Source: Planctomycetota bacterium (GTDB lineage: Bacteria > Planctomycetota > Phycisphaerae > Phycisphaerales > Zrk34). Taken from it: a DNA stretch of 64,000 nucleotides. Of this stretch, positions 52,363 to 61,458 are shown piece after piece; position 1 is the first letter of the stretch; each line of letters begins with the position of its first letter. The stretch lies in the NCBI GenBank assembly GCA_016125255.1, contig WGMD01000016.1, positions 1 through 64,000 of the forward strand, written 5' to 3'. The position numbers and the translations under genes were made by a program. The notes beneath the pieces are model-generated. The model worked only from the letters and a program-made list of their open reading frames with translations. It did no database searches and was not told where the DNA came from.

Positions 52363-53295
52363 ATGCGAATCGTTCATGGGATGTTGCTGGTGATGGTGTC
52401 GCTGGTCACGATCAGCCGGGCGGACGAGCCGGCGATCCGGCATTCGTTCTTCGTCGCGGGGCAGGAGACGTACATCGTCGACGAAGACGGCAAGGTCACA
52501 TGGACCTACCCCGCCGGGACGCGCGACGGATATGTGCTGCCCGACGGGCACATTCTCATGGCGGTCTCGAAGAACAAGCAGTATCCGGGCGGCGCGGTGG
52601 TGGAGGTCACGCCGGACAACAAGGTGGTGTTCGAGTACAAAGGCACGCAGGGTGAAACGCACGCCGTCGAGCCGCTCGAAAGCGGCAACATTCTGACGGT
52701 TGAAGGGGGGGCGATGCCGAAGCTGATGGAACTGACGCGTGAGGGGAAGGTCGCGGTGGAGTTTCCGCTTCAGTGTCAGGTGCCGAACGTGCACATGCAG
52801 ACGCGCATGGCGCGGAAGCTGGCGGATGGGACGTATCTGGTGCCGCATCTGTTGGACTTCGCGGTCAAACAATATGATGCGACCGGCAAGGTGCTGGCGG
52901 TGATCGATACGACCGCGCCCGGCGACACGCAGCACAAAATCGAAACATGGCCGTTCACTGCGATTCGCCTGGCCAATGGGCACACGCTCTGCGGGCTGAC
53001 GCACTCGGATCGCGTTGCCGAGTTCGATGCCGAGGGGAAGATCGTCTGGCAGCTTACGAACGAAGACCTGCCCGAGCCGCTGATTCACGACGCGTGCGGC
53101 GTGCAGCGCCTGCCCAACGGCAACACCGTCATCGCTCCCTACGCTTCGCGCACCCCCGGCGCGGTGAAGCTTTTTGAGGTGACGCCCGAGAAGAAAGTCG
53201 TCTGGACCTACAAGGACGACAAAAAGCACGGCATCCACGATTTTCAGATTCTCACGACAAATGGTCAGCAATTGCCGTGGCCTCCGTTAAAATGA
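52363..53295 (+). CDS. Secreted beta-propeller protein (PQQ/NHL-like)
   Basis: The 310-residue protein has a short signal peptide (MRIVHGMLLVMVSLVTISRA) and repeated blades of about 45 residues with the pattern DxxGKVxWxY (IVDEDGKVTWTYPAG, VVEVTPDNKVVFEYKG, EFDAEGKIVWQLTNED, FEVTPEKKVVWTYKDD). This fits a six-bladed propeller of the kind found beside planctomycete sulfatases. It has no obvious catalytic site and may bind a ligand or support the sulfatase it is co-transcribed with. Confidence 0.85.
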   Translation: MRIVHGMLLVMVSLVTISRADEPAIRHSFFVAGQETYIVDEDGKVTWTYPAGTRDGYVLPDGHILMAVSKNKQYPGGAVVEVTPDNKVVFEYKGTQGETHAVEPLESGNILTVEGGAMPKLMELTREGKVAVEFPLQCQVPNVHMQTRMARKLADGTYLVPHLLDFAVKQYDATGKVLAVIDTTAPGDTQHKIETWPFTAIRLANGHTLCGLTHSDRVAEFDAEGKIVWQLTNEDLPEPLIHDACGVQRLPNGNTVIAPYASRTPGAVKLFEVTPEKKVVWTYKDDKKHGIHDFQILTTNGQQLPWPPLK

Positions 53296-53299
53296 CGGC

Positions 53300-54106
53300 A
53301 TGAAACATCTCGTGGATCGCCACCGCATCAAACCCAAGTCGCGCGTCGATCTGAACAAGATCCCGACCCGCGGCGACGGGATCGACAAGGACAAAGCTCA
53401 TCATCAGCTTCAGAAGATGGCCAAGGAATTGGCGGACCTTCAGGAGCTTATGTACGCCGAGAACAAGCACGCGCTGCTGATCGTGCTGCAGGCGATGGAC
53501 GCCGGCGGCAAGGACTCGACGATCCGCGAAGTGCTCAGCCAGGTCAACCCGCAGGGCTGCCGGGTGCACAGCTTCAAGGGTCCGTCGTCGCTGGAGCGTT
53601 CGCACGACTTTCTTTGGCGGATTCATAAGGAGACGCCTGAGCGCGGGATGATCTGCGTTTTCAACCGCTCGCATTACGAAGACGTCGGCATCGTGCGGGT
53701 CAAGGAACTGGCGCCCGACGTGGTGTGGAAGAAGCGGTACGATCACATCAATGCGTTCGAGAAGATGCTCAGCGACGAAGGCACGACGATCGTCAAGTTC
53801 TTCCTGCACATCTCCAAGGATTATCAGAAGCTCCGCCTGCAGCGTCGCCTTGATCGGGCGGACAAGCTCTGGAAATTCAGCCCGGATGATCTGGCGGAGC
53901 GCGGCCGGTGGGATGCGTACATGAAGGCGTACAACGAAGCGATCAGCCGGTGCACGACGAAGGACGCGCCGTGGTACGTCATCCCATCGGAGCGGCGGTG
54001 GTATCGGGATTGGGCGGTGACGAGCGTCTTGGTCAATACGCTGCGCGGGCTCAAGATGAAGTACCCGGAACCGACGATCGACCCGACGAAATTCACGGTC
54101 GAATGA
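53300..54106 (+). CDS. Polyphosphate kinase 2 family protein
   Basis: The 268-residue protein is a single-domain PPK2. It has the Walker A stretch LQAMDAGGKDSTI at about 66-78, the lid-type sequence SSLERSHDFLWR and the Walker B stretch CVFNRSHYEDV. It transfers phosphate between polyphosphate and nucleotides in the cytoplasm. The class (NDP or NMP acceptor) cannot be settled by eye. TAAAAT lies six bases before the ATG, so it likely has its own leaderless transcript although it follows the propeller gene by four bases. Confidence 0.93.
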   Translation: MKHLVDRHRIKPKSRVDLNKIPTRGDGIDKDKAHHQLQKMAKELADLQELMYAENKHALLIVLQAMDAGGKDSTIREVLSQVNPQGCRVHSFKGPSSLERSHDFLWRIHKETPERGMICVFNRSHYEDVGIVRVKELAPDVVWKKRYDHINAFEKMLSDEGTTIVKFFLHISKDYQKLRLQRRLDRADKLWKFSPDDLAERGRWDAYMKAYNEAISRCTTKDAPWYVIPSERRWYRDWAVTSVLVNTLRGLKMKYPEPTIDPTKFTVE

Positions 54107-54183
54107 CCGGCAATTGCGGGCAATATCGGCTGGATTGTCCGCGTTGTGCTGCGAAGTCCGCCAGCTTTCATGAAAGGTTCGCC

Positions 54184-55722
54184 ATGCGCCGATTTCTCGT
54201 AACGACTGCTGTTCTGATGTGTGTTTCGATGGCGATCGGCGCGGACAAGCCCAACATCGTCTACATCCTCGCCGACGATCTGGGCTACGGCGATGTGCAC
54301 GCGCTCAATGCCGAAGGCAAGATCGCCACGCCGCACATGGACCAGCTTGCGGCGACGGGCATGACGTTCACCGATGCGCATTCGAGTTCAGCGGTGTGCA
54401 CGCCGACGCGCTACGGCATTCTGACCGGTCGCTACAACTGGCGCAGCCGGCTCCAGCACGGCGTGCTGGGCGGGTACAGCACGCCGCTCATCGAGAAGGG
54501 GCGCATGACCGTGGCGTCGATGCTCAAGGCCGAGGGTTACGCGACGGGCTGCTTCGGCAAGTGGCACCTGGGCATGAACTGGCCGCTCAAGGAAGGCGGG
54601 GCAGCGGATGACGAAGGCAACTTCGGGGCCGGGTATAAGGACGCATGGAAAGTCGACTACGCCAAGCCGATTCAGGACGGCCCGATTGCACGCGGGTTTG
54701 ATGAATACTTCGGCATCAGCGCCTCGCTTGACATGCCGCCGTACCTGTTCATCGACAACGACCGCTCCGTCGGCATTCCGACCAAGGAAGCGGAGCTCTG
54801 GGCGCATCGCAAAGGTCCCGTCGCCGATGACTTCAAGCTCGAAAACGTCCTGCCCGAAGTGACGAAGCACACGGTGGTGTACATCGAGAAGCACGCCGCG
54901 GACGCCAAGGCGGGCAAGCCCTTTTTCATTTACATGCCGCTTCCCTCGCCGCACACGCCGATCGCGCCCAACGCCGACTGGAAAGGCAAGAGCGGGATCA
55001 GCGACTACGCCGACTACGTGATGGAGACCGATTGGGCGGTGGGCGAAGTGCTCGCCGCGCTCGACAAGGCCGGCCTCGCCGAGAACACGCTCGTCATCGT
55101 CACCAGTGACAACGGCTGCTCGCCTTCCGCCAATTTCAAGCAGCTCGCCGAGCATGGTCACAACCCCAGCTACATCTTCCGCGGCGAAAAGGCCGACATC
55201 TTCGAAGGCGGTCACCACATTCCCTTTATCGCCCGCTGGCCCGGCAAGGTCGCGCCCGGCTCAAAGTATGACGAAACAATCTGCCTCACCGACCTGATGG
55301 CCACCGCCGCCGAAATCACCGGCGCGAAAATCCCCGACAACGCCGGAGAAGACTCTGTGAGCATCCTCCCCGCGCTCGTGGGCAAAACGACCGGCCCGAT
55401 CCGCGAAGCCACCGTCCATCATTCCATCAACGGCTCGTTCTCCCTCCGGCAGGGCAACTGGAAACTCGAAATGTGCGCCTCCAGCGGCGGATGGAGCGGC
55501 CCCCGCCCCGGCACCAAACCCGTCGCCGAACTTCCCGACATTCAGCTCTACGATCTGTCCAAGGACATCGCGGAAAAGGACAACGTCGAAAAGGACCACC
55601 CCGAAGTCGTCGCGAAGATGAAGGCGCTCTTGGAGAAGTACATCGCCGACGGCCGCAGCACCCCCGGCTCGCAGCAGTCCAACGATGTCCAAGTCGATTA
55701 CAAGCAGCACATCGGAAAGTAA
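54184..55722 (+). CDS. Secreted arylsulfatase-type sulfatase
   Basis: The 512-residue protein has a signal peptide (FLVTTAVLMCVSMAIGA), the metal site NIVYILADDLGYGDV, and the active-site motif VCTPTRYGILTGRYNWR, in which Cys would become formylglycine (C-x-P-x-R). GCFGKWHLGMNWP and VIVTSDNGCSP complete the fold. AAAGG lies before the ATG. It is a second sulfatase within 2 kb of the first and differs in length and motif, suggesting a different sulfate ester target. Confidence 0.93.
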   Translation: MRRFLVTTAVLMCVSMAIGADKPNIVYILADDLGYGDVHALNAEGKIATPHMDQLAATGMTFTDAHSSSAVCTPTRYGILTGRYNWRSRLQHGVLGGYSTPLIEKGRMTVASMLKAEGYATGCFGKWHLGMNWPLKEGGAADDEGNFGAGYKDAWKVDYAKPIQDGPIARGFDEYFGISASLDMPPYLFIDNDRSVGIPTKEAELWAHRKGPVADDFKLENVLPEVTKHTVVYIEKHAADAKAGKPFFIYMPLPSPHTPIAPNADWKGKSGISDYADYVMETDWAVGEVLAALDKAGLAENTLVIVTSDNGCSPSANFKQLAEHGHNPSYIFRGEKADIFEGGHHIPFIARWPGKVAPGSKYDETICLTDLMATAAEITGAKIPDNAGEDSVSILPALVGKTTGPIREATVHHSINGSFSLRQGNWKLEMCASSGGWSGPRPGTKPVAELPDIQLYDLSKDIAEKDNVEKDHPEVVAKMKALLEKYIADGRSTPGSQQSNDVQVDYKQHIGK

Positions 55723-55762
55723 GGGGAAGGGGGATGGCGGAAAGGGGGGCGCCGCCATCCCA

Positions 55763-55790
55763 GTTTAGCGACGCCGCTCGCGGCGGGCGC
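55763..55790 (+). repeat. Dispersed palindromic element
   Basis: GTTTAGCGACGCCGCTCGCG followed by GCGGGC lies after the sulfatase gene and nearly matches the copy at 6551. Confidence 0.55.
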
Positions 55791-55819
55791 GACTGGCACT
55801 CGATTGCACTTGCCGCAAA

Positions 55820-56389
55820 TCATTTTCCGGCTGCTATAACGTTCAAATTGGCCCATCCATCTTTGTCCTTGTATCGATATGCGCCGAGCACGGGATGGTT
55901 TTCGACGACGGCTATTCCTATAGACCTCAAATCGCCATTCGCGGCAACGAGCGTTTTCCATTGATCCGCCGTCAATATCTCTCTGAATTCAAATTTTATT
56001 GATTCGACTTCCTTGAATTCTGCGTCCCAATTCAACTCCGAAATCTCAGAGACAACGATATCCGATTCGTCGGTTTCTGGTTTTAGCGTTGAGGGGAAAG
56101 TCAAATCGACAAAATAGCGTTCGTGTAACACGGCCTTCGCTATGAGTATGGGTCGCCAATCACGCTGCCCAGCACTCACGTTCTTAGAAAGCCCCATCGA
56201 GTAGCTGGCGTCAGGAAACAGCCGATGGAAGTCGCGGCCGACGTTCGCAGCAAGAAACGCTTTGATCGTGGCAATCTTTTCAAGCCTTGCTTGGCGCCGG
56301 TAGATCTGATTGGCGATGAAGACTCCGCCCACGATGAGCAGCACCAAGCCGGCGATGACAATGTAGCGTCGTTTCTTGTATTTGAACAT
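55820..56389 (-). CDS. Membrane-anchored protein of unknown function, lower GC
   Basis: The 189-residue protein has one N-terminal helix (YIVIAGLVLLIVGGVFIA) after a basic start (MFKYKKRR), so it should be anchored with the bulk outside. The rest is mixed alpha/beta (NVGRDFHRLFPDASYSMGL, FEFREILTADQWKTLVAANG). Base composition is clearly less GC-rich than its neighbours and codon use is relaxed, a sign of recent arrival or weak selection. It is a single gene on the minus strand between two plus-strand units. No domain recognised. Confidence 0.7.
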   Translation of the reverse strand: MFKYKKRRYIVIAGLVLLIVGGVFIANQIYRRQARLEKIATIKAFLAANVGRDFHRLFPDASYSMGLSKNVSAGQRDWRPILIAKAVLHERYFVDLTFPSTLKPETDESDIVVSEISELNWDAEFKEVESIKFEFREILTADQWKTLVAANGDLRSIGIAVVENHPVLGAYRYKDKDGWANLNVIAAGK

Positions 56390-56612
56390 TCAGTTTCCGG
56401 CTCATCTTGAATGCCGAATGTGATATTTACGACGGCACAAGCATATTACCGGATGTGGCTCACTACCTGCCCCTTCGCGTGGGTTATGATGCCTGATTCT
56501 CTAAAAACTTTGCCGCAGAATCTCATGGGTCGGTTTCGGGGCGGCGGTCTATACTGACCGGCACGCATTGAACGCCCCGCAATGGGCGTTTGAGCGTGCG
56601 ACGGAATTACTC

Positions 56613-59600
56613 ATGACACGATGCTGGACAACCCGGCTCATCGGCATCGCGATGCTCATCGCGGCGGCGGGGCGGGTGCAGGCGGCGGATGCCGACGGCG
56701 TCACGTTCTTCGAGAACAAGGTCCGCCCGATTCTGGCGGAGCACTGCTTCAAATGTCACGGCCCCGACAAGCAGAAGGCCGGTCTGCGATGGGACCACAT
56801 CAGCTTCATCTTAAAAGGCGGCGAGCGCGGGCCGGAGATTGTGCCGGGCCGGCCGGAGATGAGCCGCATAATCGAAGCGGTCGGGTACGGCAACAGCGAA
56901 CTTCAGATGCCGCCGGACGGACCTCTGGACAAGTCGCTGATCGAAACGCTCAGGCAGTGGATCACAATGGGCGCGCCCTGGCCGGATGAACCGGTGCCGG
57001 GGGGCGGATCCGCGGGGGCGACGCATCGCGGTTTTGATTTACAGCAGCGGCGGGCGGAGCATTGGGCGTGGCAACCCGTGACCAACGCACCGGTGCCGCA
57101 GGTCAAAGACACGAAGTGGGCGAGCGATCCGATCGACAACTTCGTTCTCGCGAAGCTTGAGGAAGCGGGGATCAAGCCGGCGGGTGATGCGGATCGGCGC
57201 ACGCTGATTCGTCGCGTTTACTTTGACATCATCGGATTGCCGCCGACACCCGAAGCGGTCGAAGCGTTCGTCAATGACCCATCGCCCGATGCGTATGAGA
57301 AGGTCGTCGACGGGCTGCTCGGATCGGAGCATTACGGCGAGCGGTGGGCGCGGCACTGGATGGACTGCTTCCGTTGCGCCGAGTCGCGCGGGCACGAGTT
57401 TGACTATGACGTTCCCAATGCGTGGCAGTTTCGCGATTATCTGATTCGCGCGCTCAATGACGATGTGCCGTACAGGCAATTCGTGATGGAGTCGATCGCG
57501 GGCGATCTGTTGCCCGAGCCGCGCATGAGCAAGGCGGGCGACTTCAACGAGTCGGTGCTCGGGACAGGGTTCTGGTGGCTGGGCGAATGGGTGCATTCGC
57601 CGGTCGATTTGCAGCAGGACGAAGCGGACCGGTTCGACAACATGGTCGATGTCATGGGCAAAAGCTTCCTGGGCATGACGCTCGGCTGCGCCCGCTGTCA
57701 CGATCACAAATTCGACGCCATCAGCACCAAGGACTACTACGCCCTGTTCGGCTTCCTTCAAAGCAGCCGCTATCGCCAGGTGCGCTTCGAATCGTATGAC
57801 CATAATCTGAAAATCGCCCGCGCGATTCAGACGCTTGATGATGCATCGCGCCCCAAGCTTGCGGCTGACATCGCTGCGGCGTGTCGACCGGCAGTGGAAC
57901 ATGCGGCGGATTATCTTAAGGCGGCGCGTCAGGCGTTGACGGCCCAAACGCCGGCTGCGGAGATTGCGGCGGGGGCGAAGATGGACCCGGCGCTGCTCGA
58001 GGCATGGGTCAGCGAACTGCGCGAGGCGCGGAAGCATGGTGATGACGCTTTTCATGCATTTGCCGTGATCGGCCCGGATCGCGATGCTTCGCCGGAGCGG
58101 ATGCAGACGATTCGCCAGCAGTCGGTCGAGGCGCAGCGGAACAGCGCTGCGGATCTGCATGAGCAGGTGATTCTCGATTACGCGAAGGCGGGGGCGGACG
58201 CATGGATCACCGACAGCGTCATCTTCGGCGTGCGTCCGCAGCGGCCGGGTGATCTGCGAGTGGACGGGCTGTCGGGTCATGCGTTGACGGGCGTCGTGAC
58301 TCAGTCCGCGGCGGTGCAGGGCATGATCTGGAACAAGATTGCCCTGGCGCCGCAGACGGAGGCCGACGAAGGCAGTGTTCGCAACCACGAGGGCGCACAG
58401 GGCCGCTCAATCCACTCGCCGACGTTCACGCTCAATGGTCAGCGGCTTTTCTATCTGATACGCGGCTCCGTCGGTGCGTATGTCACGATCGATTCGCATC
58501 GTCTTAACAAAGGCCCGCTGCACGCATCGATGTATCAGACCTTTGACGATCCGGTCGGCAAGCTCCGCTGGGTCGAGCACAATGTGCGCGACTACACGGG
58601 GCACAATGCTCATGTTGAGTTCACGCCGCATGGCGACAAGCCGTTCGAGTTGCTGCGTGTTGTTCTCGCCGACGATCGCCCGGCGGTGCCGGAGGGAAAC
58701 GCGGTCGTGGCGACCATGCTCGAAGACGAAGCGATCACGACGCCCGACGCGCTGGCTGTGGCGTACGGCAAACTATTGACGCAGGCGCTGGATCGATTTG
58801 CCGCCGATAAAATCGTCGGTTCGCCCGACGCGGCGGATATGGCGGCGCTGGCGAACGTGATCCTTACCCGCACCGACCTTTTTCCGCGGTCGGCGACGAA
58901 CACCGCCGCCGCCGAATATGCGAGCAGGCGACAGACGCTCATCACGCAGATCAAGACCGATTCGCATCTGGCCCCGGCGATGTTCGACGGATCGGGCGAG
59001 GACAACGCCGTCTTCATCCGCGGCAGCTACAAGTCGCCGGGCGACACGGTGCCGCGCCGGTTCCTCGAAGCGCTGGGCGGGCTCGATCATCCCGCCCCCG
59101 CGACCGGTTCGGGCCGACTCGAACTGGCGCAGCAGATTGTTGATGACGCGAAAGACCCGTTCGTCTCGCGCGTGCAGGTCAATCGCATCTGGCACCATCT
59201 GTTCGGGCGCGGGATCGTCGCGACAATCGACAATCTCGGCGTGCTGGGCGCGGAGCCCACCCATCCGCAACTGCTCGATCATCTGGCGTGGCGCTTCACG
59301 CATGAATTGAAGTGGTCGAACAAGGCGATGGTCCGCGCGATCGTGTTGAGCCGCACGTATCGCATGGATTCGCGCCCGCTCGATGAACACGCGGAGGAGA
59401 TCGACCCGCAGAACAAACTGCTGCACCGCACGAACATTCGCCGTCTGGAGGGCGAAGCGATTCGCGATGAGATTCTCGCCGTCAGCGGGCGGCTCAACGA
59501 TCGGGCGTACGGGCCGTCGGTCGATGTGTATTTGACACCGTTCATGGAAGGCCGCGGTCGGCCCAAATCCGGACCGCTCGACGGCGACGGTCGGCGAAGC

Positions 59601-59963
59601 GTTTACACCTCGATTCGCCGCAATTTCCTGCCGCCGATGATGCTCGCGTTCGACATGCCGATTCCGTACACGGCCCGGCCGATGCGGACGATTTCCAATG
59701 TGCCCGCTCAGGCGCTGATCATGATGAATGATCCGTTCGTCGTCGATCAGGCGAAGCTGTGGGCGAAGCATGTTTGTGATGACAAGCAGGCGACGCCAAA
59801 GCAGCGCGTCGAGTCGATGTACGAGCGCGCGTTCTGTCGTAAGCCGGACGAACGCGAGTTGGCGGAGGCGCTCGACTTCGTCGGCGATTCATCGGACCCG
59901 GCGGTGTGGGCGGATCTGGGGCATGTGCTCATGAACGTCAAGGAATTCATTTTCCTGCACTAG
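56613..59963 (+). CDS. Cytochrome c / DUF1549 / DUF1553 protein
   Basis: From ATG 56613 the protein has 1116 residues with a signal peptide (GIAMLIAAAGRVQAA), a planctomycete cytochrome c domain with haem motif CFKCH at 45-49 (VRPILAEHCFKCHGPD), DUF1549 (SDPIDNFVLAKLEEAGIKPA onward, ending GCARCHDHKFD, a second CxxCH) and DUF1553 near the C-terminus (VQVNRIWHHLFGRGIVATID, NVPAQALIMMNDPFVVDQAK). The middle 450 residues are variable. The family is abundant in planctomycetes; an electron-transfer role in envelope metabolism is presumed. It forms an operon with the DUF1501 gene 13 bases downstream. Confidence 0.92.
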   Translation: MTRCWTTRLIGIAMLIAAAGRVQAADADGVTFFENKVRPILAEHCFKCHGPDKQKAGLRWDHISFILKGGERGPEIVPGRPEMSRIIEAVGYGNSELQMPPDGPLDKSLIETLRQWITMGAPWPDEPVPGGGSAGATHRGFDLQQRRAEHWAWQPVTNAPVPQVKDTKWASDPIDNFVLAKLEEAGIKPAGDADRRTLIRRVYFDIIGLPPTPEAVEAFVNDPSPDAYEKVVDGLLGSEHYGERWARHWMDCFRCAESRGHEFDYDVPNAWQFRDYLIRALNDDVPYRQFVMESIAGDLLPEPRMSKAGDFNESVLGTGFWWLGEWVHSPVDLQQDEADRFDNMVDVMGKSFLGMTLGCARCHDHKFDAISTKDYYALFGFLQSSRYRQVRFESYDHNLKIARAIQTLDDASRPKLAADIAAACRPAVEHAADYLKAARQALTAQTPAAEIAAGAKMDPALLEAWVSELREARKHGDDAFHAFAVIGPDRDASPERMQTIRQQSVEAQRNSAADLHEQVILDYAKAGADAWITDSVIFGVRPQRPGDLRVDGLSGHALTGVVTQSAAVQGMIWNKIALAPQTEADEGSVRNHEGAQGRSIHSPTFTLNGQRLFYLIRGSVGAYVTIDSHRLNKGPLHASMYQTFDDPVGKLRWVEHNVRDYTGHNAHVEFTPHGDKPFELLRVVLADDRPAVPEGNAVVATMLEDEAITTPDALAVAYGKLLTQALDRFAADKIVGSPDAADMAALANVILTRTDLFPRSATNTAAAEYASRRQTLITQIKTDSHLAPAMFDGSGEDNAVFIRGSYKSPGDTVPRRFLEALGGLDHPAPATGSGRLELAQQIVDDAKDPFVSRVQVNRIWHHLFGRGIVATIDNLGVLGAEPTHPQLLDHLAWRFTHELKWSNKAMVRAIVLSRTYRMDSRPLDEHAEEIDPQNKLLHRTNIRRLEGEAIRDEILAVSGRLNDRAYGPSVDVYLTPFMEGRGRPKSGPLDGDGRRSVYTSIRRNFLPPMMLAFDMPIPYTARPMRTISNVPAQALIMMNDPFVVDQAKLWAKHVCDDKQATPKQRVESMYERAFCRKPDERELAEALDFVGDSSDPAVWADLGHVLMNVKEFIFLH

Positions 59964-59976
59964 CGAGGACGAAACG

Positions 59977-61419
59977 ATGCATCACCACTGCGGACGATTT
60001 CTCCCCACGCCGATGACGCGCCGGCAGATGCTCGCACAGAGCGCGGCGGGTTTCGGATCGCTGGCGCTGTCTGCAATGCTCGCGTCGTCTGCGAAGGCGA
60101 GTGTGCGCGAAGTGCGGAGCAATCCGTTCGAGCCGCGCATGCCGCACTTTGCGCCCAAGGCGCGCAGCGTGATCTTTCTGTATATGGACGGCGGGCCGTC
60201 GCAGGTCGATACGTTCGATCCGAAGCCGATGCTTGATAAGTACAACGGCAAGCCGTTTCCGACGAAGATGGAGCCGACGCAGTTCAACAACAATGGCAAC
60301 ACGCTCGCCAGTCCGTGGAAATTCCGCCGGTATGGCGAAAGCGGCACGCCCGTCAGCGACCTGTTTCCGCATGTCGGGCAGATCGTGGATGACCTGACGA
60401 TCATTCGTTCGATGACGAGCAAATTCTCCGAGCACACGAACGCCAACTACTTCCTGCACACGGGCAACGGGCTTCAGGGCCGCCCGAGCATCGGGGCATG
60501 GGTCGGCTACGGACTCGGCACCGAATGCCGCAATTTGCCGTCGTTTATCGTCCTCAACGGCGGACTCATCCCGCCCGGCGGCCTCGATTGCTTCAACACC
60601 GGCTACCTCCCCGCCAGCTATCAGGGCTCCATCTTCCAGACCGGCGCCAATCCCGTCGCCAACATCAATCGCACCGAACGCACGCCCGAGCAGCAACTCC
60701 GCAAGCTCGCCCTCATGCACCAACTCGACGCCGCCGGCCTCGACCGCATGGGCCACGTCGACGCGCTCGAATCCGCCATCGCCAACTACGAACTCGCCTA
60801 CCGCATGCAGATCGCCGTCCCCGATCTGATGGATATGTCCGGCGAATCCGAAGCGACGCGCCGCATGTACGGCCTCGACGCCAAATACAAACCCACCCAA
60901 ATCTTCGCCGCGCAATGCCTCGTCGCCCGACGCCTCGTCGAACGCGGCGTCCGCTTCATCGAACTGACCTGCCCCAAGGTCGGCGGCGACCGATGGGATC
61001 AACACGGCAATCTCAAGGAGGGCCACGAAAACAACGCCCGCGCCGTCGATCAGCCCATCGCCGCCCTGATCCGTGACCTCAAAGCCCGCGGTATGCTCGA
61101 CGAAACCCTCGTCCTCTGGTCCGGCGAGTTCGGCCGAACCCCCTTCGCACAAGGCGCCAACGGCCGCGATCACAACCCCTTCGGCTTCTCCTGCTTCCTC
61201 GCCGGCGGCGGCATCAAGCCCGGCCTGACCTTCGGCTCAACCGACGAATTCGGCTATAAAGCCGTCGAAAACCGACTCAACATCCACGACCTCCACGCCA
61301 CCATCCTCCACCAGCTCGGCCTCCAGCACGACAAACTCACCTTCCGCTTCCAGGGCCTCGACCAACGCCTCACCACCGTCGACGAAGAAGCCCACGTCAT
61401 CCACGAAATCCTCGCCTGA
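59977..61419 (+). CDS. DUF1501 family protein with Tat signal
   Basis: The 480-residue protein has a twin-arginine signal (MTRRQMLAQSAAGFGSLAL) and the DUF1501 sulfatase/phosphatase-like fold: SVIFLYMDGGPSQVDTFDPK, HVGQIVDDLTIIRSM, RWDQHGNLKEGHENN, LVLWSGEFGRTPFAQG and GRDHNPFGFSCFLAGGG. DUF1501 genes are regularly paired with DUF1549/DUF1553 genes, as here. The alkaline-phosphatase-like metal ligands suggest hydrolysis or transfer outside the cytoplasm, but the substrate is unknown. Confidence 0.93.
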   Translation: MHHHCGRFLPTPMTRRQMLAQSAAGFGSLALSAMLASSAKASVREVRSNPFEPRMPHFAPKARSVIFLYMDGGPSQVDTFDPKPMLDKYNGKPFPTKMEPTQFNNNGNTLASPWKFRRYGESGTPVSDLFPHVGQIVDDLTIIRSMTSKFSEHTNANYFLHTGNGLQGRPSIGAWVGYGLGTECRNLPSFIVLNGGLIPPGGLDCFNTGYLPASYQGSIFQTGANPVANINRTERTPEQQLRKLALMHQLDAAGLDRMGHVDALESAIANYELAYRMQIAVPDLMDMSGESEATRRMYGLDAKYKPTQIFAAQCLVARRLVERGVRFIELTCPKVGGDRWDQHGNLKEGHENNARAVDQPIAALIRDLKARGMLDETLVLWSGEFGRTPFAQGANGRDHNPFGFSCFLAGGGIKPGLTFGSTDEFGYKAVENRLNIHDLHATILHQLGLQHDKLTFRFQGLDQRLTTVDEEAHVIHEILA

Positions 61420-61424
61420 TCAAC

Positions 61425-61458
61425 ACCCCCGTTGAGCGACGCCGCCTCCCGCCGTGAG
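61425..61458 (+). repeat. Dispersed palindromic element, degenerate copy
   Basis: CACCCCCGTTGAGCGACGCC follows the DUF1501 stop codon, as in the copies at 6551 and 10593. The second arm is CTCCCGCCG. Confidence 0.45.

Noticed and set aside
57039-58388. 449-codon minus-strand frame
   Set aside because: Antisense to the DUF1549/DUF1553 gene, which has the expected motifs across this part.
59947-61173. 408-codon minus-strand frame
   Set aside because: Antisense to the DUF1501 gene.
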